Source: Chlamydiales bacterium (GTDB lineage Bacteria > Chlamydiota > Chlamydiia > Chlamydiales > JACKPQ01). Taken from it: DNA of 64,000 nt. The number at the start of each line of letters is the position of its first letter. Position 1 is the stretch's first letter. Location: positions 780,001 through 844,000 of the forward strand of contig JACKPP010000001.1 of NCBI GenBank assembly GCA_024233455.1, in the 5' to 3' direction. Positions 8,209 to 17,810 of the stretch are shown in pieces. The notes beneath the pieces were generated by a model. It was not told the DNA's origin. It ran no database searches and saw only the letters and a list, made by a program, of their open reading frames with translations. The position numbers and the translations under genes were made by a program.

Positions 8209-9244
8209 GGCCTTGCAAAAAAGCCTCAAAGGCAAGGCTCTATGGATTGAAAACCCTGTCGATATTTTTTATCTAACCGGCGTGCCACTCTCAAGTGGCA
8301 TTGTCTTGGTAGATAAGAATCAAGCATTCCTATTTGTAGATGGACGCTATACCGAAGCGGCTCAAAAAATAGCCAAGGTGCCTATCAGAGACCGAGAAGT
8401 GGAGGTAATCAAACCTTTGCTACCCAAAAATATATGCTTTGATCAGGATACAATCAGCTACGGTCGTTTTCTCGACTTAGAAAAATCCTACGGAAATAAA
8501 TTTCAGCCGGTTTCCTCGCCCGTAAGCTCCTTGCGTTTGATCAAAGATCCCGTCGAAATTAAAGCGATGCAAAAAAGCGCTCGTCTTTTATGGAAAGGAT
8601 TTCAGTATCTTGTGGGAGCTCTAAAAGCTGGGATGACCGAGTGGGAGGCAATGCTAACGCTAGAGCGCTATGTCAAATCCAAAGGAGCCACAGGATTTTC
8701 GTTTGAACCGATCATAGCCTTTGGTGCCAATACGGCCATGCCGCACTACCACACTGGGCATGCCAAGCTAAAATCTTCCGACATCGTTTTAATAGACATT
8801 GGAGTTGTGGTTGATGGGTATTGTAGTGACATGACGCGCACATTTTTCTTTAAAAAGTCTCATTCTGAATTAGTGCTCATTTTAGAGACCACCAGACAAG
8901 CGCACCAGGCAGCATTGAAAGTTTGCAAGCCGGGTGTAAAGCTGGCTGATTTAGACTTAGCAGCGCGCGCAGTGATGAAACAAGCTGGGCTGGAGGACTA
9001 TTTCGTGCATAGTTTAGGGCATGGTATCGGTTTAGAGGTGCACGAAGCACCTAGGTTGTCTTCAAAAGGCGCAGACAAAAACCTAAAATTACAGCCGGGT
9101 ATGGTCGTGACAATTGAGCCTGGATTGTACGTTCCAAATTTGGGGGGTGCTAGGTGGGAAGATACAATTGCAGTCACCGCCAAAGGCTGTCAAAATTTTT
9201 ATCCTCAAAGTATGGACTTTTGCTCTAAGATCAGTATAAAATAG
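8180..9244 (+). CDS. pepP: Xaa-Pro aminopeptidase (M24 family)
   Basis: Dinuclear-metal peptidase releasing N-terminal residues before proline. The creatinase-like N-terminal domain (to about residue 120) is followed by the pita-bread catalytic domain. The five metal ligands can be located: the two Asp in VLIDIGVVVDGYCSDMTRTF, the His in GHGIGLEVHEAP, the Glu in TIEPGLY and the Glu in ARWEDT. The longest frame begins at 8123, but I prefer ATG 8180 (GAGGA just upstream), which gives 354 residues, the expected family size, and overlaps the end of mutL by 29 nt. Confidence 0.93.
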   Translation: MSNVYSKRLKALQKSLKGKALWIENPVDIFYLTGVPLSSGIVLVDKNQAFLFVDGRYTEAAQKIAKVPIRDREVEVIKPLLPKNICFDQDTISYGRFLDLEKSYGNKFQPVSSPVSSLRLIKDPVEIKAMQKSARLLWKGFQYLVGALKAGMTEWEAMLTLERYVKSKGATGFSFEPIIAFGANTAMPHYHTGHAKLKSSDIVLIDIGVVVDGYCSDMTRTFFFKKSHSELVLILETTRQAHQAALKVCKPGVKLADLDLAARAVMKQAGLEDYFVHSLGHGIGLEVHEAPRLSSKGADKNLKLQPGMVVTIEPGLYVPNLGGARWEDTIAVTAKGCQNFYPQSMDFCSKISIK

Positions 9245-9261
9245 TGTAAATTTAGAGGAAT

Positions 9262-11769
9262 ATGAGTTTAAGAACAAGACTCTTTGTATGGGTAGGATCG
9301 CTTTTCTTAGCAGCGTTTGTCATATCCTATTTTTTCGAGGGGTATTTAACCAAAACAAGTCTGCTAAAAGCTGAACAAAACATCAAAGCGGAAATTCTAA
9401 AACTCAACGAAATTAAGCGGCAGCATTTTGAATCCTATTTACGGAATGACTTATCCCAGCAAGAAGCCAGGATTAACGTACTTCTCGACAAGGTTGCCGA
9501 GAATCAAGCCTTGATTAAGGGATTCCGTCCCTCAGAAAAAAATCTTCAGGACCAGACATGGTTGAGCAGCTCTCTTTTAGCTTTTTCCAACAAGTGGGTG
9601 GATTTCATTCAGAACGTCAATCAAGGGGAGTTGGCCTCGCTCATTACTTTTGATCCCGAAAAGGTACAGCTCTCGTTGCGTTTTCCTATTTCGCCTTATG
9701 TTGCTCTGATCGTTATCCAAAAAAAAGGAACGGTTGACCAATGGGAAGGCCCCTTTATTGGCGTGCGGATGCAATTTGATCGTTTCTTAATTCGTGAAAC
9801 CGTTCAAAATGTCAAAGACGATGTGCAATCAAGAGCCAGGTATGCATTATTCCCAATAGATGAACTGCTCAAAATTGACCTATCTGATCAAAACATTGCA
9901 TCGGTAGAAAGCAAGCTTTTAGGGACGATCGAATTCCCCATTCTAGCTGGCCAAGACCAAATTAAGGCCTACGTTGGAGAGTTTGCGAAAAATTTACGAT
10001 TTGCTCAAACCTATCTACGAGGGCATATTTCTGAGTTGCCGCCTCCCAATAATCCCAAAGATCTTGATCTCTGGGTAAAAGCTCGCCTGCCGGTGGACCA
10101 TTTAAGCACCATCCCAACAGAATGGACACTGGAAGTAAGTCGTGAAAAAAAATTCTACGGCAAAATCATGGATAAGGCGATTGTTGAAGAAACCATTACT
10201 TTATTAGACCGATACGATCAAATAGATATGGCCATGGGATTATCTACTCTTTTATCTACAGGAGTTTTAGGACATTCTCCATTTGGCTCTGAGGCCCCTA
10301 TAGGGGTAGCGCGCTTTTTAGCTGGAGAAAGTGTGGGGAAATCGGTTTATTCACAAGACATATTTTCCCCGAAGGTTCTTTTTAATCTGCAGAAATGTAA
10401 GCAAAACATTCTACCTGAAAAAGAAGATCTTTGTATGGACTCCCAAATGGAAGTCATCGATGTACCAGAACTGCATCGCACTTTTTTCTCCAACTCTATG
10501 CAACTTGACAACAACACGCCAGCTGGTAATCGGGTAGGGTATTTAACCCTTGGAATTGATGTGAGCCGTATTTTACAGCAACTCTCCTTAGCGACGCACG
10601 AAGCAACCGTGCTCGTTTCGGGTGGTCGGGTGGTGAGCGTTTACGGCCCCGACGGCAAGCCTGTCAAAAGTGCTGAATGGAGCCGGCTTCCCATTGAAAA
10701 TATGATGTCAGAGACGTCGGGCATAGTCACGATTGGCAACCAAGAACTGTTTTTTTTGCATATGATTCCGTTTCCCGGAACTGACTTTCACTTCTTTATC
10801 TTTAATTATAAAGACAAAGAATTTGCCCTTGTGGATACCTTGGATACCAATTCAACGATCCTAATCAACCATATTTCAATGGAGATGCGATTTGTTTCCT
10901 TTATCGCCTTAGTTGTAGTACTTGTCATTCTTAACAATCTTGCTAAACGGATGACTAAACCGATTTCAGTTTTAGCCAATGCCACTGAACTTGTGGCGCA
11001 AGGAAAGTTGGAGCATATAAAATTGCCTGCGTTGGAGACCGATCGAAAAGACGAAATTTGCCAACTTTATCACACGTTTTCCAAAATGGTTGAAGACTTG
11101 CGAGACAAAGAAAAAGTGCGAGGTGTCCTGAATAAAGTTGTCTCTCCAGAAATCGCCGAAGAGATTCTCAAAGGTAGTGTTCACTTGGGAGGTGAAGAGA
11201 AAGAGGTAACCGTTCTATTTGCTGACATAAGGCAATTCACACATCTGACCGAAAAAATGCCACCTGCGGAAGTCATTCAGCTTCTTAATACCTGCATGAC
11301 GAAAATTTCACATGCCATTGACGCATTTGGAGGGGTCATAGATAAATATGTCGGTGATGAAGTCATGGCTCTCTTTGGCGCACCTGTTGCTAAAGAAGAC
11401 AGCGCTCTTAAAGCTATTCAAAGCGCGTTAACCATGGTCCAAACGCTATCAGAATGGAACAAAGAGCGGCTAGGTCAGGGCAAACCTGTGATTGAAATGG
11501 GCTTTGGGGTACATACAGGCCTGGTTGTTGCTGGAAACATGGGCGCAGAAAATCGCTTAAACTACACCGTGCTTGGCGCCAATGTCAACCTATCATCGCG
11601 TCTTTGCGCGTTTGCTAAACCCATGCAAGTGCTCATCACAGATGCCACATTAAAGAGCCCGCAAGTGTCTGAAACATTTGAAGTGCTAGAAGTGCCGGGT
11701 GTTGAGCTCAAAGGTTTCTCAGGGGCATTAACCGTTTACGAAGTGAAAGGGTACCGCAAAAAACCATGA
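9262..11769 (+). CDS. Membrane-bound class III adenylate/guanylate cyclase with HAMP domain
   Basis: 835 residues. TM1 is at about 8-27, a large extracytoplasmic sensor region of about 510 residues follows, then TM2 at about 544-562, a HAMP linker (about 563-620) and a C-terminal class III cyclase domain (about 645-825). The metal-binding Asp residues are D655 (FADIRQFT) and D699 (YVGDEVMALF); the purine Lys K695 and the transition-state pair N776/R780 (NLSSRL) are present, so it should be active. The usual base-selecting Asp/Thr after the YTVLG turn is Ala (A773), so ATP versus GTP preference is not safely predicted. The sensor domain was not recognised. Its stop overlaps the start of the histidine kinase (ATGA), suggesting a linked signalling pair. 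Confidence 0.9.
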   Translation: MSLRTRLFVWVGSLFLAAFVISYFFEGYLTKTSLLKAEQNIKAEILKLNEIKRQHFESYLRNDLSQQEARINVLLDKVAENQALIKGFRPSEKNLQDQTWLSSSLLAFSNKWVDFIQNVNQGELASLITFDPEKVQLSLRFPISPYVALIVIQKKGTVDQWEGPFIGVRMQFDRFLIRETVQNVKDDVQSRARYALFPIDELLKIDLSDQNIASVESKLLGTIEFPILAGQDQIKAYVGEFAKNLRFAQTYLRGHISELPPPNNPKDLDLWVKARLPVDHLSTIPTEWTLEVSREKKFYGKIMDKAIVEETITLLDRYDQIDMAMGLSTLLSTGVLGHSPFGSEAPIGVARFLAGESVGKSVYSQDIFSPKVLFNLQKCKQNILPEKEDLCMDSQMEVIDVPELHRTFFSNSMQLDNNTPAGNRVGYLTLGIDVSRILQQLSLATHEATVLVSGGRVVSVYGPDGKPVKSAEWSRLPIENMMSETSGIVTIGNQELFFLHMIPFPGTDFHFFIFNYKDKEFALVDTLDTNSTILINHISMEMRFVSFIALVVVLVILNNLAKRMTKPISVLANATELVAQGKLEHIKLPALETDRKDEICQLYHTFSKMVEDLRDKEKVRGVLNKVVSPEIAEEILKGSVHLGGEEKEVTVLFADIRQFTHLTEKMPPAEVIQLLNTCMTKISHAIDAFGGVIDKYVGDEVMALFGAPVAKEDSALKAIQSALTMVQTLSEWNKERLGQGKPVIEMGFGVHTGLVVAGNMGAENRLNYTVLGANVNLSSRLCAFAKPMQVLITDATLKSPQVSETFEVLEVPGVELKGFSGALTVYEVKGYRKKP

Positions 11770-13478
11770 AAAAAATACCTTCCCTCACCTTCAAAGCTTT
11801 CTTTGGCCATCTGGTGCTGTTTGGAGTTCTTTTCGGAGCTTATTTTTTGTCGATTAATAAGTTCGTAGAAATATTTGTGCGACATAAAGTTAAAAAAGAA
11901 ATAACTCAATGGATTCCTGATATTACCACCGCCGGCAACATAAGCGCGATGATCGAGCTTACCAGAATTAAAGCAGAGTCCTATTCGAGCATGCAAATAA
12001 TAAGCCACCAGGATCAAGTGTTATTTGACTCGACGTGGAGGCAAAATCACCGACAGCAGCGACCTGTATGGGAAAAATCGCGCTCGATGCTAACCTCAGC
12101 ACGGGTCCCATTTGAATATGCCGATGCCATCTTTGAAATTGTTGTTTTTTTTGACCACAAAGCCGTTCCACTAAGTATTAACGATATTCGTATAATTTAT
12201 ATTGGTGGTGGGGCATTTTTCTCGCTGCTATTTTTTGTGCTAAGCTTGATGATGCTGACATTTTTTTCCAGGCCAATCAATGTGCTATTTAAAGCAGTTA
12301 ACGACTATCACAATGGAAAAATCAAAACGCTTCCTGAAGTAGATGCCACGGGAAGACACGAGGCTGCAGTTTTTGCCCGGGCATTGAATGACCTCAACCA
12401 AGAAATCACTGATCTTAAAGAAAAACTTACTAACGAAAAGCAAAGAGCGAGTTGTGTGATTGAGTCGCTCTCTGAAGGTGTAATCATTGTCGATTGTGAA
12501 CTCAATGTGACCTACGCCAATATGAAAGGGGCAAAGCTACTGGGGACGCCAAAATTACAGCTAGTAGGCAAGGACTTTAGAGAAATTAAAACCAAACGTC
12601 CCTCAGAGGCACTGCCTAAATGCCAAGAACTGGCCAAGGCTGCTGTACAGAACCACGCTCTACTCACTGATTCCTTTACGGTGGGCGAAGAAAACAAAGT
12701 GCATTTGGACATTATTGCGGTTCCTATTGGCAACTTGCAGGGAGTGGCCCTTATCATACAAGACAACTCAACACATCACAAAATACTGACAATGGGGAAA
12801 GAATTCATTGCCAATGCCTCGCATGAGCTTAGAACACCCATTACCATCATCAAAGGCTTTGCCGAAATGCTACATGACTTACCAGAAATTTCTGAGTCGA
12901 TGCTAGAAGACATCACCGATAAAATTGTACGCAACTGCCATCGCATGTCAGCTTTGGTAAAGAATTTGCTGGTATTAGCAGATCTTGACAATCTGCCACA
13001 AGCTTGCCTGGAAGAGCGAGATCTTCTGGTTATTTTAGAAAACTGTCAACACCAGCTACACACTCTGCATCCTGAGGTGCAAATCACCATCGATAGTCCC
13101 AAAGATGCATTCATCGTTAACGTTGACTCTGCGCTTATCGACCTGGCCATTATGAATCTTTTGGAAAACGCGGTGAAATACTCGTCAGCACCAGCCAATA
13201 TTACGCTCAAGATTAGCGAAGCCGATGACGACTACATTGCCTATATTAGTGATAAAGGTATGGGTATTCCAGAGCAGGATCTCGACCACATCTTCGATAG
13301 GTTTTACACCGTTTCCAAGTCTCACTCGCGTAAACTCGGCGGGGCAGGTCTTGGTCTTTCGATCGTGCGCAACATTATAGAAAAACATGAAGGCTCGCTA
13401 GATGTACAATCATCCTTTGGTAAAGGCACCACTTTTATCATCACACTGCCTAAAGCAAGAGCAGTTGCCCTCCTCTAA
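11766..13478 (+). CDS. Transmembrane PAS sensor histidine kinase (PhoR/WalK-like)
   Basis: 570 residues: TM1 (about 10-30), a short extracytoplasmic loop, TM2 (about 145-170), a HAMP-like linker, a PAS domain (about 230-330), HisKA with the phosphoacceptor H353 (ASHELRTP), and HATPase_c with N-box (NLLENAVKYS), G1 (DKGMGIPEQ), F-box (IFDRFY) and G2 (GGAGLGLSIV). It is catalytically complete. No response regulator gene is adjacent; the next gene downstream is on the other strand. The ATGA overlap with the cyclase gene means the two are translated together. The well-studied Chlamydia kinase CtcB is soluble, so a membrane-spanning kinase is a difference from that genus. Confidence 0.92.
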   Translation: MKKIPSLTFKAFFGHLVLFGVLFGAYFLSINKFVEIFVRHKVKKEITQWIPDITTAGNISAMIELTRIKAESYSSMQIISHQDQVLFDSTWRQNHRQQRPVWEKSRSMLTSARVPFEYADAIFEIVVFFDHKAVPLSINDIRIIYIGGGAFFSLLFFVLSLMMLTFFSRPINVLFKAVNDYHNGKIKTLPEVDATGRHEAAVFARALNDLNQEITDLKEKLTNEKQRASCVIESLSEGVIIVDCELNVTYANMKGAKLLGTPKLQLVGKDFREIKTKRPSEALPKCQELAKAAVQNHALLTDSFTVGEENKVHLDIIAVPIGNLQGVALIIQDNSTHHKILTMGKEFIANASHELRTPITIIKGFAEMLHDLPEISESMLEDITDKIVRNCHRMSALVKNLLVLADLDNLPQACLEERDLLVILENCQHQLHTLHPEVQITIDSPKDAFIVNVDSALIDLAIMNLLENAVKYSSAPANITLKISEADDDYIAYISDKGMGIPEQDLDHIFDRFYTVSKSHSRKLGGAGLGLSIVRNIIEKHEGSLDVQSSFGKGTTFIITLPKARAVALL

Positions 13479-13574
13479 TAAATTTAATAACTCAGGTTAA
13501 TACTCCAACAAACTCAAAATTTGGTTTCTATCTACATCAGATAGGCACCGACTTCTGGCCCCATCTGCATCGCC

Positions 13575-13600
13575 CAGCTCTAAGGAGCTGAGCTGCTTTT
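13575..13600. terminator. Possible intrinsic terminator between convergent genes
   Basis: CAGCTC, loop TAAG, GAGCTG (13575-13590), followed by AGCTGC and a TTTT run to 13600. The 6-bp stem is short, and an alternative pairing using the second AGCTG exists. It lies between the histidine kinase stop (13478) and the convergent gene ending at 13599, the right place for a terminator of the plus-strand operon. Confidence 0.35.
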
Positions 13601-14441
13601 ATATTAGTAGATGGCGCACTTGGGTTAAATCACTAGCACCTAAGATTTCCGTATCAGAGGAATTTCCTACAGCATCGCTGAGTAAATCTCTGGGAATAGT
13701 AGGATGGATCTTTAGAAGGTCCTCTAGCTCCTCTCTGGTCAACGTGCTTTGGCTTTTTGGGTTTTCAGCTTGATTTTCGGCCTCTAAAGAAAGGATGGCC
13801 CCAGCAAGATCCCCAAAATAAGCTCGTAATAAAGGCGGTCTAGCAAGACGCCAGGGCATCGGCTTATTGGATCCTAAGCGTTCAATACAAATAAAATCCT
13901 CCAATGGAGGATAGCCCAGACCCTGTTCTGTATCGTAACAATGACACCCTTTACAGATCTTGTAAAAAAGAAGAGACTCATCAGGATCATCAAATGCGAT
14001 GTCAGCAAAGCTGTTAGCTTTTTTCCACTCATTGAAAAATGCACTCAAGCGTCCTTGTGCTTTTAGCTCCACGTAAATCGGGAGCCTAGCATATAACTCA
14101 TCCATAAGGGAGAGGAATGTCTTCTGCAGGTGAGGTGGAGGATCTTCACTTTGGAGCAGGGCATAAATATTTAATCTAGCTTTGGCCCGTTTCCCACTTT
14201 GTTGACGCCAATTTTTGCATGGTTTTGCCGTGCGCTCTACAGCTGTTCTATGGGGATTTTTGGGGACTGGAATCTTAGAATAAGTCGTTTGAATAAAAGA
14301 GGCTTTTGCCGAGCGTTCTGCATCCATATAGCTTTTATAGGCCTTGTGTTCTAAAGCAACAGAGCGCCCTTTGGTAAGTAGAGTTGAGCTCAAAGTTGCA
14401 AAGAGTGCCAAAATAATCAAAACGAAAGGTAACACATTCAT
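13599..14441 (-). CDS. Secretion/pseudopilin-cluster protein with N-terminal membrane helix
   Basis: 280 residues. The first about 20 residues are one hydrophobic helix starting almost at the N-terminus (VLPFVLIILALFATLSSTLL), like a pseudopilin or GspK helix but without a recognisable prepilin cleavage motif. The remainder is soluble, with a Cys-rich patch (CKGCHCYD) around residue 170 and a conserved-looking tail (REELEDLLKIHPTIPRDLL) reminiscent of the helix-hairpin motifs of minor pseudopilins. It overlaps the upstream prepilin gene (14438) by ATGA, so it is co-translated with it. I infer a role in a type II secretion or type IV-like pilus apparatus; the exact subunit is not identified. 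Confidence 0.6.
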   Translation of the reverse strand: MNVLPFVLIILALFATLSSTLLTKGRSVALEHKAYKSYMDAERSAKASFIQTTYSKIPVPKNPHRTAVERTAKPCKNWRQQSGKRAKARLNIYALLQSEDPPPHLQKTFLSLMDELYARLPIYVELKAQGRLSAFFNEWKKANSFADIAFDDPDESLLFYKICKGCHCYDTEQGLGYPPLEDFICIERLGSNKPMPWRLARPPLLRAYFGDLAGAILSLEAENQAENPKSQSTLTREELEDLLKIHPTIPRDLLSDAVGNSSDTEILGASDLTQVRHLLI

Positions 14442-15022
14442 TGGGGCATCTCGAAGGTTGGCCTGTTGATAAAAAAGGCAAACGGAACGGTGGTAGCATC
14501 ATCCAAATGGAGGGTGAGTCTGACAGCTATGGGAAGCGCTTTTTCAGTCTCTGACCAGGTAGATTTAACCATCATTTTGCCAAAATCATCGGGCTCTGGC
14601 TGAGGCAAAAACTCCCAGTCGATAGCGGATACATGTTTCATAAGGGTTTCCGTGCGTATTTTCTCATCTGCTTGCAAAGACTTAACGAGCAACTTAAACT
14701 TTCCCTGCTCTAGAAAAAGCACTGTTTTTACCAAACCAGAAAAATCGGGGTCAATATCGACGTCTTGATCAGCAGCAAATACTAAACGGTTCTCGGCGCA
14801 AATAAAATCAGGAGAATCCAAATGGATGGATGAAAAAATTTGCGTTAATTTTTCTTGCATGAATTTCCGCTCAAGGACAGCCGCTGTAATATGCTCAACC
14901 TGCTTTTTGACTTTGACAGAGTGTGTAAAAGAGGATAGCAGCAGAGCAACCATCACTGCTGCCAACAACAGAGCCAGGCCCACTTCGATCAAAGAAAAAG
15001 AAAGTTTTTTGACGATTTTCAT
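14438..15022 (-). CDS. Prepilin-like (type II secretion pseudopilin) protein
   Basis: 194 residues. A class III prepilin N-terminus is present: a short basic leader (MKIVKKLS), then FSLIEVGLALLLAAVMVALL with the essential Glu at +5. The residue before the cleavage position is Ser rather than the usual Gly. The hydrophobic helix is followed by a globular domain of minor-pseudopilin size. Together with the next gene and the prepilin at 17811-18323 it suggests a pseudopilus locus; in Chlamydia, pepP/mutL also neighbour general secretory pathway genes, but gspD/E/F are not in this window. It is divergent from the secreted protein at 15071, with 48 nt between the starts. Confidence 0.75.
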   Translation of the reverse strand: MKIVKKLSFSLIEVGLALLLAAVMVALLLSSFTHSVKVKKQVEHITAAVLERKFMQEKLTQIFSSIHLDSPDFICAENRLVFAADQDVDIDPDFSGLVKTVLFLEQGKFKLLVKSLQADEKIRTETLMKHVSAIDWEFLPQPEPDDFGKMMVKSTWSETEKALPIAVRLTLHLDDATTVPFAFFINRPTFEMPQ

Positions 15023-15070
15023 TACTTACAAGTATACTCGCTGCGAGTTTGAAAAAAAAGGAGTAAACTT

Positions 15071-15925
15071 ATGAAAAAGTTATTAATAGTTTTGATGGCC
15101 TTATTAGTCACAACTAACTGTTTTGCAAAATCTAAGCATTCAAAAAAGAAGTCAAAGCACCACCACGTGCAGGTCATACCAAATCCACCGGAGCCACCAG
15201 TCGCAGTGCCGCCGAAGGTTGAAGACAGTCAGAGTAATACCACAAATGACTCAATGCAATCTGATGATTTAGAAAAAATAAATCTGGCCATCGATCCCGA
15301 TGCAGATGTGCGAGTTGTCTCAGTCGAATATGATAATGGGCATTTAAAGCACATGAAAGTCGATGCCTTCGTCATTAACAACGATGTACAGCTTAGTACG
15401 ACATACACGCTTGAATTTAAACGCAACAACCTTGAAATTACGATTGAAGACTACTTAACTGGACTAAAAAATAAAATTCTTCCAGACAATGCACAAGAGC
15501 AAAGCTATCAAACCGCATCATATGCGGTGAAATGCTTTGAAAAAAATGGGGAATACCACTCAACATATCAGCGTAGCTGTCAATCAAGCTTTCAAAAACC
15601 TCTATTATCAGGTATGGCAGCTTGTCATGCTCCTTCAGACGATGAACTCCAACTCATTCAGAAAATGCAGATGGACAATGCCCCATTTGTTTATTCGGTC
15701 CGAAATGGCTTGCAGGCCAATCTTGAGGGAATACTGGCAGATTATAAGACGGCAGCACCCTTTGTAATGGCCAATGCTGAAACAACCCCGCAAAAGCTAA
15801 TATGTGACTTCTTTACATCCACATTACGCCTTTATCTCTACGATAATATGCTATCTACTTTGCAGTACCACGACGTGCCAGATAACTCAAACCCACAGCC
15901 AGAAGAGCATAAAGCCCAAGGCTAA
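15071..15925 (+). CDS. Secreted protein of unknown function
   Basis: 284 residues, with an AAAGGAG site 9 nt before the ATG. A clear signal peptide (KKLLIVLMALLVTTNCFA) is followed by a Lys/His-rich segment (KSKHSKKKSKHHH) and a Pro-rich stretch (PNPPEPPVAVPPK), then a soluble domain containing five Cys. No family recognised. Its last 71 nt are antisense to the 3' end of the OPT transporter gene (15855-17720); both frames look genuine, so the two genes end in a true convergent overlap. The His/Lys-rich segment could bind metal or envelope polymers, which is speculation. Confidence 0.75.
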   Translation: MKKLLIVLMALLVTTNCFAKSKHSKKKSKHHHVQVIPNPPEPPVAVPPKVEDSQSNTTNDSMQSDDLEKINLAIDPDADVRVVSVEYDNGHLKHMKVDAFVINNDVQLSTTYTLEFKRNNLEITIEDYLTGLKNKILPDNAQEQSYQTASYAVKCFEKNGEYHSTYQRSCQSSFQKPLLSGMAACHAPSDDELQLIQKMQMDNAPFVYSVRNGLQANLEGILADYKTAAPFVMANAETTPQKLICDFFTSTLRLYLYDNMLSTLQYHDVPDNSNPQPEEHKAQG

Positions 15926-17720
15926 AGAAATCGTTTAACATCCCAGTCTTTGAGGCTGGGATGACTCCCAAAACAGCGAGCAGCGCAATAATTACCCCCA
16001 TGCAAGCATCACCGGCAACAAGTCCCGATGCTGCTAAAACCCCTTGTTGTATTTTTTCAGGAGTACTTGTGCGCTGAATTAGCGCATGCACTAGCCCCCC
16101 TGCCATAATACCTGTGGAAAGAGAAAGAGGAAGATAAAGACCAATGGCAAACGGCAAGACAGAGACATGCATCATATGTGCTGCAAAGCCTAATAGAAGG
16201 CCCGCCACAACCAGCGTAAAAGGTAATTGACCAGTGATGACTCCTTTGGCAATCATCGCCATTAAAGAGGCTTGAGGTGCAGGCATCTGGGCAGATCCAA
16301 GACCATAGGCTTTATTGAGTAAATACAGCGTGCCGCCAATGGCAGCTGCTGGCAAAAGCAATCCCAAAAGTTCAGCAATCTGCTGGGATCTGGGTGTTGC
16401 ACCAAGAATATAACCCGTTTTCAAATCTTGAGAGGTTGTTCCTGCAAGGCAAACTGCAACGCTTGCTACACATCCCATGGTAATTGCGGCAATCAAATAA
16501 ATACGTTCTGTCCATCCAAGGCTTACAAAAATAATACAGGTAATCAGTAGAATTGTAATAATCATGCCGGAGGTTGGATTTGAGGTACTACCTACAAGTC
16601 CCACCGTGATCGAGGTGACAGCAACAAAAAAGAATCCCAGAATAACTAGCAATAATATCGTCAAGATATTCATCGGAAATCCTGGAAACAGCCATAAAAA
16701 CAAAATAACGAGCGAAGATCCAATAATCAAAAAAGGCATGGGAATATCACGATCGGTACGCGCTAGGTGGCTTGTAGTAAATACACCCTTAAAAAGCTCT
16801 CCAAAACCCACTTTAACAGTTTTAATAATCAGCGGAAAAATGCGGCATAAGCTGGTAATACCGCCATAGGCAACAGCTCCGGCGCCGATATAACGGATAT
16901 AATCCTCCCAAACCATCTCAGCGCTCATAGCACTCACCGGAATGGTGCCTGGATTAATCACACCCGTGCCAGTTCCAAAGAGCTTAATTAACGGAATCAA
17001 AACCCACCAGGCAATGGCGCCGCCGGCAAATAACGTAGCGCTAATGCGTTGGCCAATAATATAGCCAACTCCGAGTAATGCTGGGGTGCAATCCATACTA
17101 AAAGCTGTGCTCTGAAATGGTTTAATCACAAAATTCACCACTTCATTCCAAAAATAAAAGCAGCTGGAGCAGAGCTTGTATGCTGCGCCGATCACCAGAC
17201 CCCATCCCGCTACGATCGCTCCGCTTAAACTTTTCTCTCCCGTTTTCAAAATTTCAGCGCAAGCCGTGCCTTCAGGAAACGGCAAAATGCCATGCTCTTT
17301 AACAATGATATAGCGGCGCATGGGAATCATAAACAGGACGCCTAAAATACCACCCAAAATAGACAATAAAAAAATATAGCTCATCGAGGGGAGGTCGCCC
17401 AAAAAGAAAAGGGCGGGCACCGTAAAAATCACGCCTGCGGCTAGACCCTCGCCAACTGCGGCTATCGTTTGGACGATATTATTCTCTAAAATAGAGACAT
17501 TGCGATAAAACGCGCGCAAAATCGCCATGGACATCACCGCAGCAGGAATCGAAGCTGAAATTGTAGAGCCGATCTTCAGCCCTAAATAGGCATTACCAAC
17601 GCCAAATAAAAGACCTAGCAGCATGCCAAGGATAGTAGCGCGCAGTGAAAACTCGCGAGGCGCCTTTTTAGAACTAATAAAAGGCTTAAATGAATGGGCA
17701 TGACTCATATAGCTCAACAT
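15855..17720 (-). CDS. OPT family oligopeptide transporter
   Basis: 621 residues, almost entirely hydrophobic with roughly 15 predicted membrane helices. The N-terminal signature (REFSLRATILGMLLGLLFGVGNAYLGLKIG) and the central NPTSGM motif are those of the OPT family, proton-coupled importers of small peptides or metal-peptide conjugates in bacteria. In an intracellular bacterium it would supply peptides from the host. Two Met codons (residues 1 and 5) are possible starts. The 3' end overlaps the convergent gene 15071-15925 by 71 nt. Confidence 0.9.
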   Translation of the reverse strand: MLSYMSHAHSFKPFISSKKAPREFSLRATILGMLLGLLFGVGNAYLGLKIGSTISASIPAAVMSMAILRAFYRNVSILENNIVQTIAAVGEGLAAGVIFTVPALFFLGDLPSMSYIFLLSILGGILGVLFMIPMRRYIIVKEHGILPFPEGTACAEILKTGEKSLSGAIVAGWGLVIGAAYKLCSSCFYFWNEVVNFVIKPFQSTAFSMDCTPALLGVGYIIGQRISATLFAGGAIAWWVLIPLIKLFGTGTGVINPGTIPVSAMSAEMVWEDYIRYIGAGAVAYGGITSLCRIFPLIIKTVKVGFGELFKGVFTTSHLARTDRDIPMPFLIIGSSLVILFLWLFPGFPMNILTILLLVILGFFFVAVTSITVGLVGSTSNPTSGMIITILLITCIIFVSLGWTERIYLIAAITMGCVASVAVCLAGTTSQDLKTGYILGATPRSQQIAELLGLLLPAAAIGGTLYLLNKAYGLGSAQMPAPQASLMAMIAKGVITGQLPFTLVVAGLLLGFAAHMMHVSVLPFAIGLYLPLSLSTGIMAGGLVHALIQRTSTPEKIQQGVLAASGLVAGDACMGVIIALLAVLGVIPASKTGMLNDFFSLGLYALLAVGLSYLARRGTAK

Positions 17721-17810
17721 GCAACTTATTCAAATTTTTTGTCTATGTGTTTTATCTGTTTTGTAGTAAAAATTTGACAACTTATTAGCGGAGTAAAAAT
17801 TGCTTATTAA

